64,000 nucleotides of DNA from Gimesia maris. GTDB taxonomy: Bacteria > Planctomycetota > Planctomycetia > Planctomycetales > Planctomycetaceae. Below the pieces are notes generated by a model. That model saw only the letters and a program-made list of their open reading frames with translations, did no database searches and was not told the DNA's origin. The first letter of the stretch is position 1; each line of letters begins with the position of its first letter. Made by a program: the position numbers and the translations under genes. The stretch spans positions 1,508,001-1,572,000 of the forward strand of contig NZ_CP042910.1 in assembly GCF_008298035.1 (NCBI RefSeq), read 5' to 3'. Of this stretch, positions 1 to 9,572 are shown piece by piece.

Positions 1-608
1 CTGATCAGGTTGATCCCATTGTGAGGTCGCTGTTTGCCGGCGATGAGATTACCGCCGACGAGTCAAAAATCGTGAGTCAGTTTGTCTTCTGGACTCTGGC
101 AGAATATTGTGCCGAACATCGTCTGCCTTTCGATCTGATGATTGGAGTGAACCGTCGCGTTTACGAAGCAGGCGTGTATCAGGGGCAGGATCTGTATGAC
201 AAGCGGACTTCTCTGATTCTGTATAAGGAACTGTTCAACGCGTTTCCCAAAGTCACATTTCCCGTTTCTGTATTGACAAGTACCAGCAATCAGGAACTGG
301 TCAGCTACAGCTGGATTTTCCCGAATGTGGTCATCAATGGACACTGGTGGTATTCGAATACGCCAGCGTTCATTACTTTTGACTGTAAGAGTCGCCTGGA
401 AGCCGTTCCCAAGACCAAGCAGATCGGTTATTACAGCGATATGTATAAACTGGAGTTCGCACTGCCTAAGTTCCGGATGTATCGTCGTGTGCTGGCAAAT
501 GTACTGGCCAGTGATTTCGTAGTCGGGAGAAACTGGTCGGAACAACGCGCGATCGATCTCGGGAAACTGATACTGCGAGGCAATGTGGAAACCATTTTTG
601 GCAGTTAA
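1..608 (+). CDS. Uronate (glucuronate) isomerase family protein, 3' part only
   Basis: The frame is already open at the left edge (it reads from base 3), so this is the C-terminal ~200 residues of a gene starting outside the window. The GTG at 21 is an internal valine codon, not a start. The segment has the aromatic GHWWYSN stretch near residue 107, followed by a conserved Arg-containing helix (SRLEAVPKTKQIGYYSDMYK), and a YRRVLANVLAS helix near the end. These resemble the C-terminal barrel region of the UxaC-like amidohydrolase-fold uronate isomerases, which interconvert glucuronate and fructuronate in the cytoplasm. The N-terminal metal-binding HxH would lie upstream and cannot be checked. 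Family call moderately sure; substrate not determined. Confidence 0.72.
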   Translation, partial: DQVDPIVRSLFAGDEITADESKIVSQFVFWTLAEYCAEHRLPFDLMIGVNRRVYEAGVYQGQDLYDKRTSLILYKELFNAFPKVTFPVSVLTSTSNQELVSYSWIFPNVVINGHWWYSNTPAFITFDCKSRLEAVPKTKQIGYYSDMYKLEFALPKFRMYRRVLANVLASDFVVGRNWSEQRAIDLGKLILRGNVETIFGS

Positions 609-722
609 TCCGTATCCCGGAAGACATGAAGTGATTGCATCAGAGACAGATGCTACTTAAAATATGATACATATCCCATTTTTATCATATCCATCATAGT
701 TTCATCATTAAGGGTTTCCCAT

Positions 723-2402
723 ATGGCTACTCTGGTCATGCTGCAGGCTGGTCAAGCGGTCTCATACTCACTTACCGGATCCGAGATGGTTCTGGGCCGA
801 CATCCTGACTGTCAGATTCAGCTGGATTCGAATATGGTTTCACGTCGTCATGCCCAGGTCGTGGGAGCAGGGGATGAGTTTTTTGTTGAAGATCTGGGAA
901 GTGGAAACGGAACGTTCGTTAATGGGAAAAAGATTGAAGGTCGAACCCGACTGGCACACGAAGATCGGTTGAAAGTGGGTCCCATTCTGTTTCGGTTTGA
1001 ATCAGATGAGAAACAGGAACCAAAGCGGTCTGGTGTGACGATCGACAGCAGTTTTGATATCGGTTTTTCGAATGATGATGAGGACGGTGATGCCGGCGCT
1101 ACCATCATGGGGGCCGTTTCCGGCGTCGGTGGATTTGGCGGGCTGGATATTCGCCCGGAAGCAAAATTAAAAGCCATGATCGAAATCAGCCGCAGTCTGG
1201 CGGGAACTGTCGATCTGGAAAAGCTGCTGCCGCAGATTCTCACTACTCTGTTTCACATCTTTCCCGCAGCGGACCGCGGTTGTATCTTATTAAGAGACGA
1301 GAACAATGGTGAGATGGTGCCCCGCGCATTCAAGCATCGCCGAGATGGTGAAGATGCCACGGTCAAGTTGAGCCGTACCATTGTGAAAAAAGTACTCGAA
1401 GAGAAAACAGGGATTCTCTCAGCAGATGCGGCCAGTGATGCTCAATTCGATGCGAGTGAGTCCATTTCAAATTTGTCGATCCGTTCCATGATGTGCGTGC
1501 CCATGCTGGGGCTGGCGGAAGAACCAATTGGCGTGATCAATATCGATACGCAGAACCCGGTTCAACAGTTTCAGGAAGAAGATCTGGATCTGTTAATGTC
1601 TGTCGCCGGTCAGGCGGCGCTTTCTTATGAAAGCGCACGGCTGATGTCGTCCTTCATGGAAAAACAGAAGCAGGACAATGAAATGAACATCGCCCGCGGC
1701 GTGCAACAGGGCTTGCTGCCCAGTTCAGTGCCGGATGTCGAGGGTTACGAATTTTTTGCCTCTTATGATTCTGCACAGGCGGTTGGCGGTGATTACTATG
1801 ATATCTTCGAACTGCCTGATGATATGATCGGCCTCTCGTTTGGCGATGTCGCCGGAAAGGGAGTACCCGGGGCCATGATTATGGCCCGCATGTCAAGTTG
1901 TGTGCAGAATACTCTGCGTTTTGTGCATGAAGTCGGACCGGCTGTCGATGCGATTAACGATCATATGTGCGACAGTGCTGTTGAGGGACGATTCGTCACT
2001 TATGTGCTGGTGGTTCTGGATACGAACAAACATCGTCTGTCGCTGGTGAATGCAGGGCATATGTCCCCGATGATCCTTAAGCCGGATGGAACCCTGGATG
2101 AATTTCCAGAAGAGAGTATTGGAGTTCCAATCGGGGTGATGGAAGGTTTCCCGTTCGAAGTAGTAGAGCGAGATCTGGCACCCGGAGAAATCGTGGTTCT
2201 GTTTACCGACGGCGTGGATGAAGCGATGAACCCGGAAGGGGAACTGTATACCCTGGACCGGATGCGGGAGTTCATTAAGAACAATCGTGACAAAAATGCC
2301 GCTGAGTTGGGGCAGGCATTGCTGGCAGATGTCCGACGACATGCCAATGGTCGTCCCCAGAATGATGATATTACGATAATGACTTTCGGGCGTGTTTCCT
2401 GA
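723..2402 (+). CDS. FHA-GAF-SpoIIE (PPM) serine phosphatase, first of a tandem pair
   Basis: A 559-residue cytoplasmic signalling protein. Residues ~1-95 form an FHA phosphothreonine-binding domain ([24 protein letters not shown]). A low-complexity acidic linker follows, then a GAF-like sensory domain at ~150-310. Residues ~345-555 form an RsbU/SpoIIE-type PPM phosphatase with the metal-binding Asp motifs: [27 protein letters not shown] and NDDIT. Such enzymes usually dephosphorylate anti-anti-sigma factors in partner-switching pathways. The ATG at 723 follows AAGGG at a suitable distance. The next gene is a close paralogue 38 bp downstream, so the two probably share a transcript. No RsbV/RsbW-type partner is encoded in the window, so the target is unknown. 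Confidence 0.93.
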   Translation: MATLVMLQAGQAVSYSLTGSEMVLGRHPDCQIQLDSNMVSRRHAQVVGAGDEFFVEDLGSGNGTFVNGKKIEGRTRLAHEDRLKVGPILFRFESDEKQEPKRSGVTIDSSFDIGFSNDDEDGDAGATIMGAVSGVGGFGGLDIRPEAKLKAMIEISRSLAGTVDLEKLLPQILTTLFHIFPAADRGCILLRDENNGEMVPRAFKHRRDGEDATVKLSRTIVKKVLEEKTGILSADAASDAQFDASESISNLSIRSMMCVPMLGLAEEPIGVINIDTQNPVQQFQEEDLDLLMSVAGQAALSYESARLMSSFMEKQKQDNEMNIARGVQQGLLPSSVPDVEGYEFFASYDSAQAVGGDYYDIFELPDDMIGLSFGDVAGKGVPGAMIMARMSSCVQNTLRFVHEVGPAVDAINDHMCDSAVEGRFVTYVLVVLDTNKHRLSLVNAGHMSPMILKPDGTLDEFPEESIGVPIGVMEGFPFEVVERDLAPGEIVVLFTDGVDEAMNPEGELYTLDRMREFIKNNRDKNAAELGQALLADVRRHANGRPQNDDITIMTFGRVS

Positions 2403-2440
2403 GGGTGCCTTTTTCTTAATCTAATCCGATCGCCTCTACC

Positions 2441-4132
2441 ATGTCTGCCAGCCTGTTCCTGCAAAATAATGGCGATTCTTCTCGACTGGAAATCAAAGGG
2501 AAGCAGGTGACGCTGGGACGGCATCCCGAATGCGAAGTCTGTCTTAAATCGAATACCGTCTCCCGCTATCATGCACGCATTACCGCTACTGCTGAAGACG
2601 AATATCAAATTGAAGATCTGGGTAGTGGCAACGGGACATTCATCAATGATGTACCGGTAAAAGACCCGGTTGTTCTGCAATCAGGTGATCAGATCTCAAT
2701 TGGCCCGTTTCTGCTGGAATTTTCCAGTGATCAGGAATACGAAAATTCACAGCACGAAGGATTGCTGACTTCTTACGGATTAATCCCGTCGCTGAAAAAT
2801 GTCTCTGTCCGCCCTCCCGCTACTGATAAATCGACCATTCTCCGCGCCTCGGAATCCGGCAGCGGGCTGGCTCGTTTTCAGATCAAACCCGAAATCAAAT
2901 TGAAAGCCATCCTGGAGATCAGTCGTACGATTGCGACAGCCACCGATCTGGACTCTATGGCGGAACGTGTTCTGGAAGGACTGTTTCACATTTTTCCCGC
3001 TGCCGACCGTGGTTGTATTCTATTGCGAGACCATGACAATCAGCGGTTTTTTCCCAAAGCGGTACGCCATCGCCGGGAAGACGACCTGGAAGCATTGCAG
3101 TTGAGCCGGACGGTATTGAAGGCCGTCACCGATAAAAAAACTGGTGTATTGTCTGCCGATGCTGCTAACGATGAACGATTTGAGAAAAGTGAGTCGGTAT
3201 CCACGCTGACGATTCGTTCCATCCTGTGTGCACCAATGCTTGGTCTGGATGGTAGCGTCATCGGAATCATCAATCTGGACACACAACTGGCCGGTCAGAT
3301 GTTTTCTGATGATGACCTTGAGTTGCTGATGGTGATTGCCGGACAGGCGGCACTCTCATATGAGAGCGCCCGACTGATGATCTCGCATGTAGAAAAACAG
3401 CGGTACGATAACGAGATGGAAATTGCGGCCCGCGTTCAGAAAGGGCTGTTGCCGGCCAGGATACCAGAGGTACCGGGTTACGAGTTCTTTGTCTCCTATG
3501 AGGCGGCTCGTGCAGTGGGAGGAGATTACTACGATTTTATTCAGACCTCCGATTCGCTGATCTGGTTTGCATTAGGTGATGTAGCCGGGAAGGGGGTGCC
3601 GGCGTCACTGGTCATGTCTCGCGTCTGCAGTTCTGTTCGCAGCACGGTGGAATTCGTGAATGATGTCGCGGATGCCGTACATCGAGTGAATCATCATATT
3701 GATGAAGCAGCTCATGACGGACGGTTCATCACATTTATTCTGGGACAGATTGAGCTGACAGAGAACCTGGTATCATTCGTCAATGCGGGACATCTGGAGC
3801 CGCTGCTGCTGGAAGCGGATGGTACACTGCGAGAACTGTGTGGCGATCATCCGAGTGTACCACTGGGCGTGATGGATGATTATGAATATCAGTCGCTTCA
3901 ACATCATCTGAAACCAGGTGAGCAGTTGATTCTGTACACAGATGGTGTCACGGAAGCGATGAATGAAGAACGCGAACAGTTTGGAATCGAGCGTTTGAAG
4001 TCAGTGATTCTGGAAACCCCTCAGAGCCCTGCTGAATTAGGTGAGCAGATTTTGAAGGCGGTGAGAACCTTCGCAGGTCAGGCAGAACAATATGATGATT
4101 TGACTTTGGTCATTATCGGTCGGACTCCCTGA
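2441..4132 (+). CDS. FHA-GAF-SpoIIE (PPM) serine phosphatase, second of a tandem pair
   Basis: This 563-residue protein has the same domain order as its upstream neighbour. FHA is at ~1-95 (LGRHPEC, SRYHARI, GSGNGTFIND), GAF at ~155-315, and a SpoIIE/PPM phosphatase at ~345-560 with [28 protein letters not shown] and YDDLT. The GAF and linker segments are strikingly similar between the two (both contain [15 protein letters not shown]), which points to tandem duplication. The linker differs in length and sequence, so the pair may respond to different inputs. The region just before the ATG lacks a strong Shine-Dalgarno sequence, and translation may depend on the upstream gene. An inverted repeat follows the stop codon. 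Confidence 0.93.
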   Translation: MSASLFLQNNGDSSRLEIKGKQVTLGRHPECEVCLKSNTVSRYHARITATAEDEYQIEDLGSGNGTFINDVPVKDPVVLQSGDQISIGPFLLEFSSDQEYENSQHEGLLTSYGLIPSLKNVSVRPPATDKSTILRASESGSGLARFQIKPEIKLKAILEISRTIATATDLDSMAERVLEGLFHIFPAADRGCILLRDHDNQRFFPKAVRHRREDDLEALQLSRTVLKAVTDKKTGVLSADAANDERFEKSESVSTLTIRSILCAPMLGLDGSVIGIINLDTQLAGQMFSDDDLELLMVIAGQAALSYESARLMISHVEKQRYDNEMEIAARVQKGLLPARIPEVPGYEFFVSYEAARAVGGDYYDFIQTSDSLIWFALGDVAGKGVPASLVMSRVCSSVRSTVEFVNDVADAVHRVNHHIDEAAHDGRFITFILGQIELTENLVSFVNAGHLEPLLLEADGTLRELCGDHPSVPLGVMDDYEYQSLQHHLKPGEQLILYTDGVTEAMNEEREQFGIERLKSVILETPQSPAELGEQILKAVRTFAGQAEQYDDLTLVIIGRTP

Positions 4133-4138
4133 AAGAAA

Positions 4139-4173
4139 ACAAGTGAGATGCATTGCCCGCGCATCTCACTTGT
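4139..4173 (-). terminator. Intrinsic terminator for the small minus-strand gene
   Basis: A perfect 13-bp inverted repeat (ACAAGTGAGATGC / GCATCTCACTTGT) with a 9-nt loop lies between two convergent genes. Read on the minus strand the hairpin is followed by TTTTCTTTC, as expected of an intrinsic terminator. On the plus strand no T-run follows, although the hairpin may still help to end the phosphatase transcript. Confidence 0.75.
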
Positions 4174-4210
4174 GAGAGTCCATGATTGCAGTGTCTATTG
4201 ACGGTGTCGC

Positions 4211-4525
4211 TTAGAGCAGGATATCAGTCGGCTCTGCGACTTTGCGATATCCCATGCTGTGCAGTACTTCCAGGACTTCGCTCCAGGTAGGAAACTGCCG
4301 ACCGCTGCGACGTTTGTAGTCGTCCATGGCTTTCATGAAGTCGATTTCCTGATCGCTGTAATCGCGTTCGCAGGTGGTAGGGTCGATCTGACGACGACGC
4401 TCAGTTTTACGCTGGTCGACCACTTCATGCTTCGTGTGAATGGCTTCTTTCTTACCTGAATCTCTGCGGCTGACACGACGACGGTCCACAACCAGTTCGG
4501 ATGGGGGATCAAGTTGATTTACCAT
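4211..4525 (-). CDS. Small charged hypothetical protein
   Basis: A 104-residue protein not recognised. It is rich in Arg, Lys, Asp and Glu, with a run resembling [14 protein letters not shown] and a matching [12 protein letters not shown]-terminal helical part contains [19 protein letters not shown] followed by [19 protein letters not shown]. The latter resembles short planctomycete proteins of unknown function in which a helical tail ends in an LxxLGYRKV-like segment. The start is placed at the ATG at 4525, where [10 protein letters not shown] begins. An in-frame ATG at 4603 would add 26 residues of uncharacteristic sequence. No signal peptide or membrane segment. It converges on the phosphatase pair. 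Confidence 0.6.
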   Translation of the reverse strand: MVNQLDPPSELVVDRRRVSRRDSGKKEAIHTKHEVVDQRKTERRRQIDPTTCERDYSDQEIDFMKAMDDYKRRSGRQFPTWSEVLEVLHSMGYRKVAEPTDILL

Positions 4526-4899
4526 GTTATAATAATGCCTTTTTTCGAGGGGAGATAGTTGTCTGAAGTAATTCGAACACAAACGGGAAAGTGTAAAATT
4601 CAACGCAAATCAGACAGTTTGAGACGCTGAAACGTGACGGTTGACTCTGAACCTCAAGTTCCCGGTTCACAAATTTGTGAAAATCGCTCCACGATTCTGA
4701 TTTATTTCTGGCCAGAACAGAAAAGTGGAACTAACTTACTCAATTATTCCCACCAAAATCGGGATTGGGTAGTTTGTTTAAAATAATTAACACTGATAAG
4801 CGTGATCGAGCCTGCCGATTGCGTAGTTATCCCGATCGTGTCAATTATCCGGTTCGATTTCTGCTGGCATGTTCAGAATTGTGTACAGAAGCGGGTAAT
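4526..4899. other. Intergenic spacer with a perfect 16-bp palindrome
   Basis: This 374-bp spacer lies between the start of the small minus-strand gene and the end of the exported-protein gene. The only feature I can support is TTCACAAATTTGTGAA at 4666-4681, listed separately. No credible small gene, tRNA or clear sigma-70 promoter is visible. Confidence 0.5.
4666..4681. promoter_or_regulatory. Perfect palindrome, possible operator
   Basis: TTCACAAATTTGTGAA is a perfect 16-bp dyad about 141 bp upstream of the ATG of the small gene at 4525. Length and symmetry suit a dimeric helix-turn-helix regulator, but the DNA alone does not identify one and chance occurrence in AT-rich spacer is possible. 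Confidence 0.35.
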
Positions 4900-6699
4900 T
4901 CATTCAGCAGAATTATGAGAGCCCAGACCGAAGATAACCCGGACCTGAGTTTTCTGCAGGCCGGCTGCAAAGAACAGCCCGTCAAAAGACTGGAGCAGGC
5001 TTTTCAGTCCGGCAAGCTTCTTTTTGCCTTTCTCCAGATTGCCGCCATGTCCCTTGGAAAGCTGCTCTGCGAGAAAATCGGAGTTCTGTTCGATGAAAGC
5101 TCTGATTGAAGCGATGTTCAGGAAACAGAGTTGCTTTTCTTCCCGGAAGAAGGTCTCTTTCCAGGACTGAAATAATGGTAACGCAGCCAGACTCTCTTCT
5201 GATTTCAGAGTAAAGAATTCTCTGACGAGTTCGGGCGAACTGGCAACGACCAGTTGTCGATCATTGATTCCATAAGCGGGGCGATAAGGGCCAAGGCTTT
5301 CAATCCATCGCATATGGTACTGTTCATGGTCTTCGATTTTTAAAATCGAAGTCTGGTGTCCGGGGGCAGCTTCCGCATTGTGATGACTGAGCATACTGTT
5401 CATCAGGAAATTGGCGACATTTTCCAGGGCAGACTGATATTTGCTTTTGTCTGTTGTACCCGGTTCTGTATCCGCAGTGGTCAGCTGCATCGCCACAAGC
5501 CCATCAAAGGAAATGGCATCAAAAGAGAGCGTTTTGCGAGGCACAGAATAAAACAGGACACTGGGCCCGAGAGCTTTTGACACTTCCGTAACGGGGTCGA
5601 GGCCCCCCAGGAGGCCTGTGCTGACGGCGAGGAATTTCTGCCATTTTTCCGGGTTCTTTTCCGCATAATAACTGACAATTCTATTCGTCAGTAAATTTAC
5701 ATTCAGATGTCCGCTGAGTACTGCCAGTGCTTTTTTAGGAATCAGCGTGTAGGGATCAGGGATTTCAGCAGGGGTCTGGAGGATATTCAACAAAGGTAGA
5801 TCTATGGCTTCCGAATTAAACAGAATCACAGCTTCCACTGCCACTGTGTTTTTCAGATGCAGACCTGCGATCAGCGCCCCTGTTTTCTTCCACCAGTTCA
5901 CAACTCCCTGTTCGATCTCGTTTTTGGGAGGTTTGATATGTTCATCCCAGGCACGCGGATTCAGAAAAACAGAACCGGTGACATCCTCTGCCAATACTCC
6001 CCGTGCGCGACGGTACATTTCCAGGTGGAACAGGCTCTGCTGATTCTCCGACGATTGATTTTGATACAGGCGAATCGTTGATTCCAGGTTCGATCGCCTG
6101 TCTGACACAACCAGGGTCTGATCCAGAAACGCGTAGGTGACAACAGGAGCAGAAGGATCGTCCTGCTGACTGGCTTTATAACAGGTCGTGCCCTGGAATG
6201 TGCTGGAAGTGACTTTGATTCCAGTTTTGGTAAACCAGTCGTCCAGCAGCTTCTGAACAACGGCTGGATCCCGAACCGTCGTTAACAGTAACAGGGAGGG
6301 GTTCTGTTTGGGACCATGATTGAAAATTGCCAGTCCAACCGATTTTCCGAATAAATCATTGAGCAGCGGCAGTAATGGCTGATTAGTAACCGATTCAATA
6401 TCGCGCAAACCCTGTTTCAGGTTGATCACGTCTTGCGACTGCAGCCAGGTTTGAAAAACCTGTGTTTTCCGAAAGCGGTTTACCAGTGGTGAAAGTAGAA
6501 ACTGTTTGACATGCGAGTTCAGGTCAGTGGCTTCCAGATAGACGCCGGCCTTCTCATCAACCAGTTGGCTCAGTGGTTCGGCAGCGCTGACCGGAACCAC
6601 GACTGCCAGGCAGAGGAGTGCCGGAACCACGATGAACGTGCACGCAATCTTTTGTATCAGGATGCGAGATGTTGATTTAAACGGTTTCTTTAACTTCAT
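4900..6699 (-). CDS. Large exported hypothetical protein of the sigma-factor operon
   Basis: A 599-residue protein of unrecognised function. The N-terminus has a basic start, a long hydrophobic stretch (residues ~18-36) and a VSAAEP cleavage-like site near residue 40, so it is probably exported. The mature part is globular, without repeats or recognisable catalytic motifs. It contains segments such as GVYLEATDLNSHV and later GINDRQLVVASSPELVREF. Together these resemble planctomycete exported proteins annotated as DUF3352-like, a weak assignment. It lies 54 bp downstream of the anti-sigma-like gene on the same strand, so it is likely the third gene of that operon and possibly part of the envelope function that the sigma factor controls. 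Confidence 0.72.
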   Translation of the reverse strand: MKLKKPFKSTSRILIQKIACTFIVVPALLCLAVVVPVSAAEPLSQLVDEKAGVYLEATDLNSHVKQFLLSPLVNRFRKTQVFQTWLQSQDVINLKQGLRDIESVTNQPLLPLLNDLFGKSVGLAIFNHGPKQNPSLLLLTTVRDPAVVQKLLDDWFTKTGIKVTSSTFQGTTCYKASQQDDPSAPVVTYAFLDQTLVVSDRRSNLESTIRLYQNQSSENQQSLFHLEMYRRARGVLAEDVTGSVFLNPRAWDEHIKPPKNEIEQGVVNWWKKTGALIAGLHLKNTVAVEAVILFNSEAIDLPLLNILQTPAEIPDPYTLIPKKALAVLSGHLNVNLLTNRIVSYYAEKNPEKWQKFLAVSTGLLGGLDPVTEVSKALGPSVLFYSVPRKTLSFDAISFDGLVAMQLTTADTEPGTTDKSKYQSALENVANFLMNSMLSHHNAEAAPGHQTSILKIEDHEQYHMRWIESLGPYRPAYGINDRQLVVASSPELVREFFTLKSEESLAALPLFQSWKETFFREEKQLCFLNIASIRAFIEQNSDFLAEQLSKGHGGNLEKGKKKLAGLKSLLQSFDGLFFAAGLQKTQVRVIFGLGSHNSAE

Positions 6700-6753
6700 A
6701 TCTTAACAACTCCAGACCGGTCTGATTGTGGAGATTCGGTAAACTCAATTTCA

Positions 6754-7449
6754 TCAAATTTTTGTTGAGTCTTCGGGTACGGAATGAATAATAAAATTCC
6801 AGGCATGGCTGATCTGGTCTTTGATTGGTTGCATTTCCAGATTGATATCATCCACCCAGTTTGATTCCCGGACAAGAGGCTCCGTTGTTTCAGGCAGGGG
6901 GTCAGTGACCGGAACGAGGCTCACTGCTTCCGTCATGGTCCCGGCAGTAGTTTGAGCCAGTCCCCAGGAAGCGGCACCTGCATTTTTCAGAAGTTGGTTA
7001 AAACTCCGATGAGGCTGTGGCTGGAGAACAACAGGCACAGGGGAATCAGAAGCCACTTCTGTGATGACAGGCATGGTGCCGGGGCCCACTTTTTCTATCT
7101 GGTTTCCAGAGAACTTCACGGTGATTGCGATCAGTAACACGGTAACGACAAACAGGCTGGCAGACCATTGTCGAGCCCTTGACCTGGTGCGCGGAATCTC
7201 TTGAACGTGCGATTTTCCCACAGCTGATATCGGAGCTGCTTCTAACTGGGCGAGGACTTCCTCTACCAGGTCGATCTCTGGCAGTTTCTGTTGCCAGGCT
7301 GGTACAGCTGTTTCCAGAATGAGAAAGTCTTCCCAGAGGCGCTGATGCTCTGGCGTAGATGTTGAAAGCTGTTCCAGTCGTGAACGCTGATCGAAATCAC
7401 GTGTTTCGATCATGGTTTCCAGTCTGGTTTGAAAGTCAACGAGATTCAT
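6754..7449 (-). CDS. Single-pass membrane protein, probable anti-sigma factor
   Basis: 231 residues. An N-terminal soluble helical part (~1-95) precedes one hydrophobic segment (ASLFVVTVLLIAITVKFS, ~105-122) and a C-terminal presumably periplasmic region. It overlaps the 3' end of the ECF sigma gene by 14 bp, the translational-coupling arrangement typical of sigma/anti-sigma pairs. I do not see the HxxxCxxC zinc motif of ZAS-type anti-sigma factors, so the role is inferred from topology and context, not from a signature. It is followed after 54 bp by the large exported-protein gene. Confidence 0.68.
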   Translation of the reverse strand: MNLVDFQTRLETMIETRDFDQRSRLEQLSTSTPEHQRLWEDFLILETAVPAWQQKLPEIDLVEEVLAQLEAAPISAVGKSHVQEIPRTRSRARQWSASLFVVTVLLIAITVKFSGNQIEKVGPGTMPVITEVASDSPVPVVLQPQPHRSFNQLLKNAGAASWGLAQTTAGTMTEAVSLVPVTDPLPETTEPLVRESNWVDDINLEMQPIKDQISHAWNFIIHSVPEDSTKI

Positions 7450-7993
7450 GTCGGACCTCTGGTACTATTCCCCGCTGTCGTAAGTTTGCAGCCAGTTCCT
7501 GTCGGGAACGGTGCAACCAGGTTTTAATCGTGCCTTCCGGACGGTCCAGAATATTTCCGATTTCCTGACAGCTCAAATTTTCCTGATGAAATAAAATAAA
7601 GCATGTGCGATGGTCGTCGCGTAACAGACTGATCGCATTCTGTAATTCTTCCCCGAGATCCTGTAACTCTTCAGCCGACTGACAGATGGCCAGATCAGAG
7701 GCAAATTCTGAGGGAACAGGACGCCGGGAACGTTTACTCAGAAAGGTTCTACAGCGGTTGGCGGCGATGGTTAATAACCATGGTTTCAAGGTTCTATTGG
7801 AATCCCACTGGTGCAGACTGCGAAAAGCCCGCACAAAGACCTCCTGGACGATATCTTCGGCGTCCTGTCGATGTCCCAGCATGCGGTAGCAGAGTCCAAA
7901 GATGGAACTTTGAAACCGGGCTACGAACGCGCGCATCGCCTCTGTATTACCATCCAGGCAACTTCGGACTTGCGCCGCATCGTCTTCATTCAC
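7436..7993 (-). CDS. ECF-family RNA polymerase sigma factor
   Basis: A 185-residue sigma-70-family protein. Region 2 covers ~20-90 and contains MLGHRQDAEDIVQEVFVRAF and a following KPWLLTIAANRCRTFL helix. Region 4 covers ~115-175, with LRDDHRTCFILFHQENLSCQ and a helix-turn-helix reading EIGNILDRPEGTIKTWLHRS. Region 3 is absent, as in ECF sigmas. It would direct RNA polymerase to a small regulon, probably held inactive by the downstream membrane protein. The ATG at 7993 is the first in-frame start. The regulon and signal cannot be read from the window. Confidence 0.93.
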   Translation of the reverse strand: MNEDDAAQVRSCLDGNTEAMRAFVARFQSSIFGLCYRMLGHRQDAEDIVQEVFVRAFRSLHQWDSNRTLKPWLLTIAANRCRTFLSKRSRRPVPSEFASDLAICQSAEELQDLGEELQNAISLLRDDHRTCFILFHQENLSCQEIGNILDRPEGTIKTWLHRSRQELAANLRQRGIVPEVRHESR

Positions 7994-8459
7994 TGAGGAA
8001 TCCCGTATTAATGTTCGTATCTATCTAAATCTGAATTCAAACCCCAGGTCACTCACTCAATATACCAGAATCAGGGAGGGGAAGTTTCAGAAAAATGAGA
8101 TCACAGCACTCCCTGTTTCTAGAAGGTAGCACATTTAACCAGAGCGTCTGTCAATCTTTTATACTCGGTCCAAATGGTTCCGGAGACGCTACCGTAAAGC
8201 TGAACAGGCTCTAAGCTGTTGTTACCACGGCTTTAAGAATTCTGCCTGCGATTTGGCCGTGAAATGCGTTTACTCTTTGCATTTGTTTAGCATGTGTTTT
8301 TGTTAAGTTGTTTTATGGTAAATGGTTAAGGATTCTGGTTGACAGCGGAGGCTTCGTGAAAGAAACTTAATAAAGCAAAGGTTATTTTGTGTCTGGTTTT
8401 AATTAAAGTCTATTATTAAATTGCAAGTACTTAGTATTATTTTTGAGAGAAAGTCTGAT
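7994..8459. other. Divergent spacer with an 86-bp hairpin repeat
   Basis: This 466-bp spacer separates the sigma-factor gene (minus) from the DUF1559 gene (plus). It contains repeat copy A (8126-8211, listed separately). From about 8260 it is AT-rich and presumably carries the promoter for the DUF1559 gene. A TTGACA at 8338 has no well-spaced -10 partner. No gene or tRNA seen. Confidence 0.5.
8126..8211 (+). repeat. Dispersed hairpin repeat, copy A
   Basis: First copy of an 86-bp family. The left arm is CATTTAACCAGAGCGTCT and the right arm AGACGCTACCGTAAAGCTG. AGCGTCT and AGACGCT are exact reverse complements, and the flanking TTTA/TAAA also pair. By eye it matches copy B (10081-10166, opposite orientation) at 69 of 86 ungapped positions, with most differences in the loop. 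It contains no ORF. Confidence 0.82.
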
Positions 8460-9407
8460 ATGCAACGCTATAGTCAAACAGGGAAGTCACGTGGATTTAC
8501 TTTAATTGAGTTACTGGTGGTGATTGCGATTATCGCGATTCTGATTGCATTGCTTCTTCCTGCAGTGCAGCAGGCACGGGAAGCAGCACGCCGCAGTACC
8601 TGTAAAAATAACCTGAAACAGATCAGCCTGGCCATGCACAACTATGAGAGTGCGCATCAGGTCTTTCCCTATGCACACCGGGGCGCGAATGGGTGGTATC
8701 CTCAGGCATGTCATCAGCGAGATACCTGGTTCCATCGAATTTTACCGTATGTTGATCAGGCTCCCATGTATAATGCTTACGAGGCAGATTGCGCCAATGT
8801 TTCCGCCAGTACGAGCAATCATGTGCATAATATTTCCAGCAGCCAGAAGTTTGTGAGTACACCGTTACCGGCTTTCATGTGTCCTTCCGATGTTGGGCCT
8901 GCCTTTGCTGAAAATACCGGTGTCCGCTGGGGAGGAAGTTACATGGGCTGTATTGGCTGGGCCAGTAACCGTTCCACCGGTACTGATAATGGAATGTTCG
9001 GTTACGAAACGAAAACCAAAATGCGCGATATCACAGATGGTACGTCCAGTACGATGATGTTAAGCGAAGGCGTACAGCGCGTGGCAGTACCCACCGGGTT
9101 TTCCTGGGGATGTCCCGGCTGCTACTGGATTGGTGGGGCGCATGGGGAAGTGACTTTTACCGCGTATGAAACTCCCAACACGTCAGCGCCAGACCAGAAT
9201 TACCTCTGCAAGAGCACCACGGATGTCAATGCTCCCTGTGTCAATAACACATCCACGCGTTGGAACTATGCCCGCAGTCAGCATGTGGGAGGCGTGCATG
9301 TAGGCATGGCGGACGGTGCCGTTCGCTTTGTTTCAGAGAATATTGACCGTGGTACCTTTCGTGCCTTAGCGACCATTTCCGGTGAAGAAGTAGTCGGCGA
9401 ATTCTAG
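8460..9407 (+). CDS. DUF1559 prepilin-type N-terminal methylation protein
   Basis: A 315-residue pseudopilin-like protein. Residues ~10-35 carry the type IV prepilin signature, [15 protein letters not shown] followed by [21 protein letters not shown]. Cleavage is expected after the Gly of RGF, and the exposed Phe would be methylated. The body is the DUF1559 domain, ending in the [22 protein letters not shown] segment characteristic of this planctomycete-expanded family. An internal [17 protein letters not shown] is also typical. The start is set at the ATG at 8460, preceded by GAGAGAAAG. A TTG 39 bp upstream would place extra residues before the signature. It is paired with the lipoprotein gene downstream. 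The family's role is unknown; surface or pseudopilus structure is presumed. Confidence 0.93.
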   Translation: MQRYSQTGKSRGFTLIELLVVIAIIAILIALLLPAVQQAREAARRSTCKNNLKQISLAMHNYESAHQVFPYAHRGANGWYPQACHQRDTWFHRILPYVDQAPMYNAYEADCANVSASTSNHVHNISSSQKFVSTPLPAFMCPSDVGPAFAENTGVRWGGSYMGCIGWASNRSTGTDNGMFGYETKTKMRDITDGTSSTMMLSEGVQRVAVPTGFSWGCPGCYWIGGAHGEVTFTAYETPNTSAPDQNYLCKSTTDVNAPCVNNTSTRWNYARSQHVGGVHVGMADGAVRFVSENIDRGTFRALATISGEEVVGEF

Positions 9408-9416
9408 ATCGCATCA

Positions 9417-9432
9417 CATTTAACCATAGCGT
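9417..9432 (+). repeat. Half copy of the hairpin repeat (left arm), copy D
   Basis: CATTTAACCATAGCGT is identical over 16 bases to the left arm of copy B. The matching right arm and loop are not evident downstream, so this looks like a truncated or eroded copy. It lies 10 bp after the DUF1559 stop codon, between the paired genes. Confidence 0.6.
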
Positions 9433-9572
9433 TTTACAAGCTGATCGACTGGGGAGCACAGCATCAGCTGATGATCAGTAGTATTGGAATCAGCGATACG
9501 GTATAAATTCAGCTGTTCCTTTTACCCTTGGCAGAGATGTCAGGGGGGCACTTATATTTCAGGAGATTTTTA

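Noticed and set aside
4796-4880. tRNA-like TTCGATTTC segment
   Set aside because: No matching acceptor stem or anticodon arm could be formed around it.
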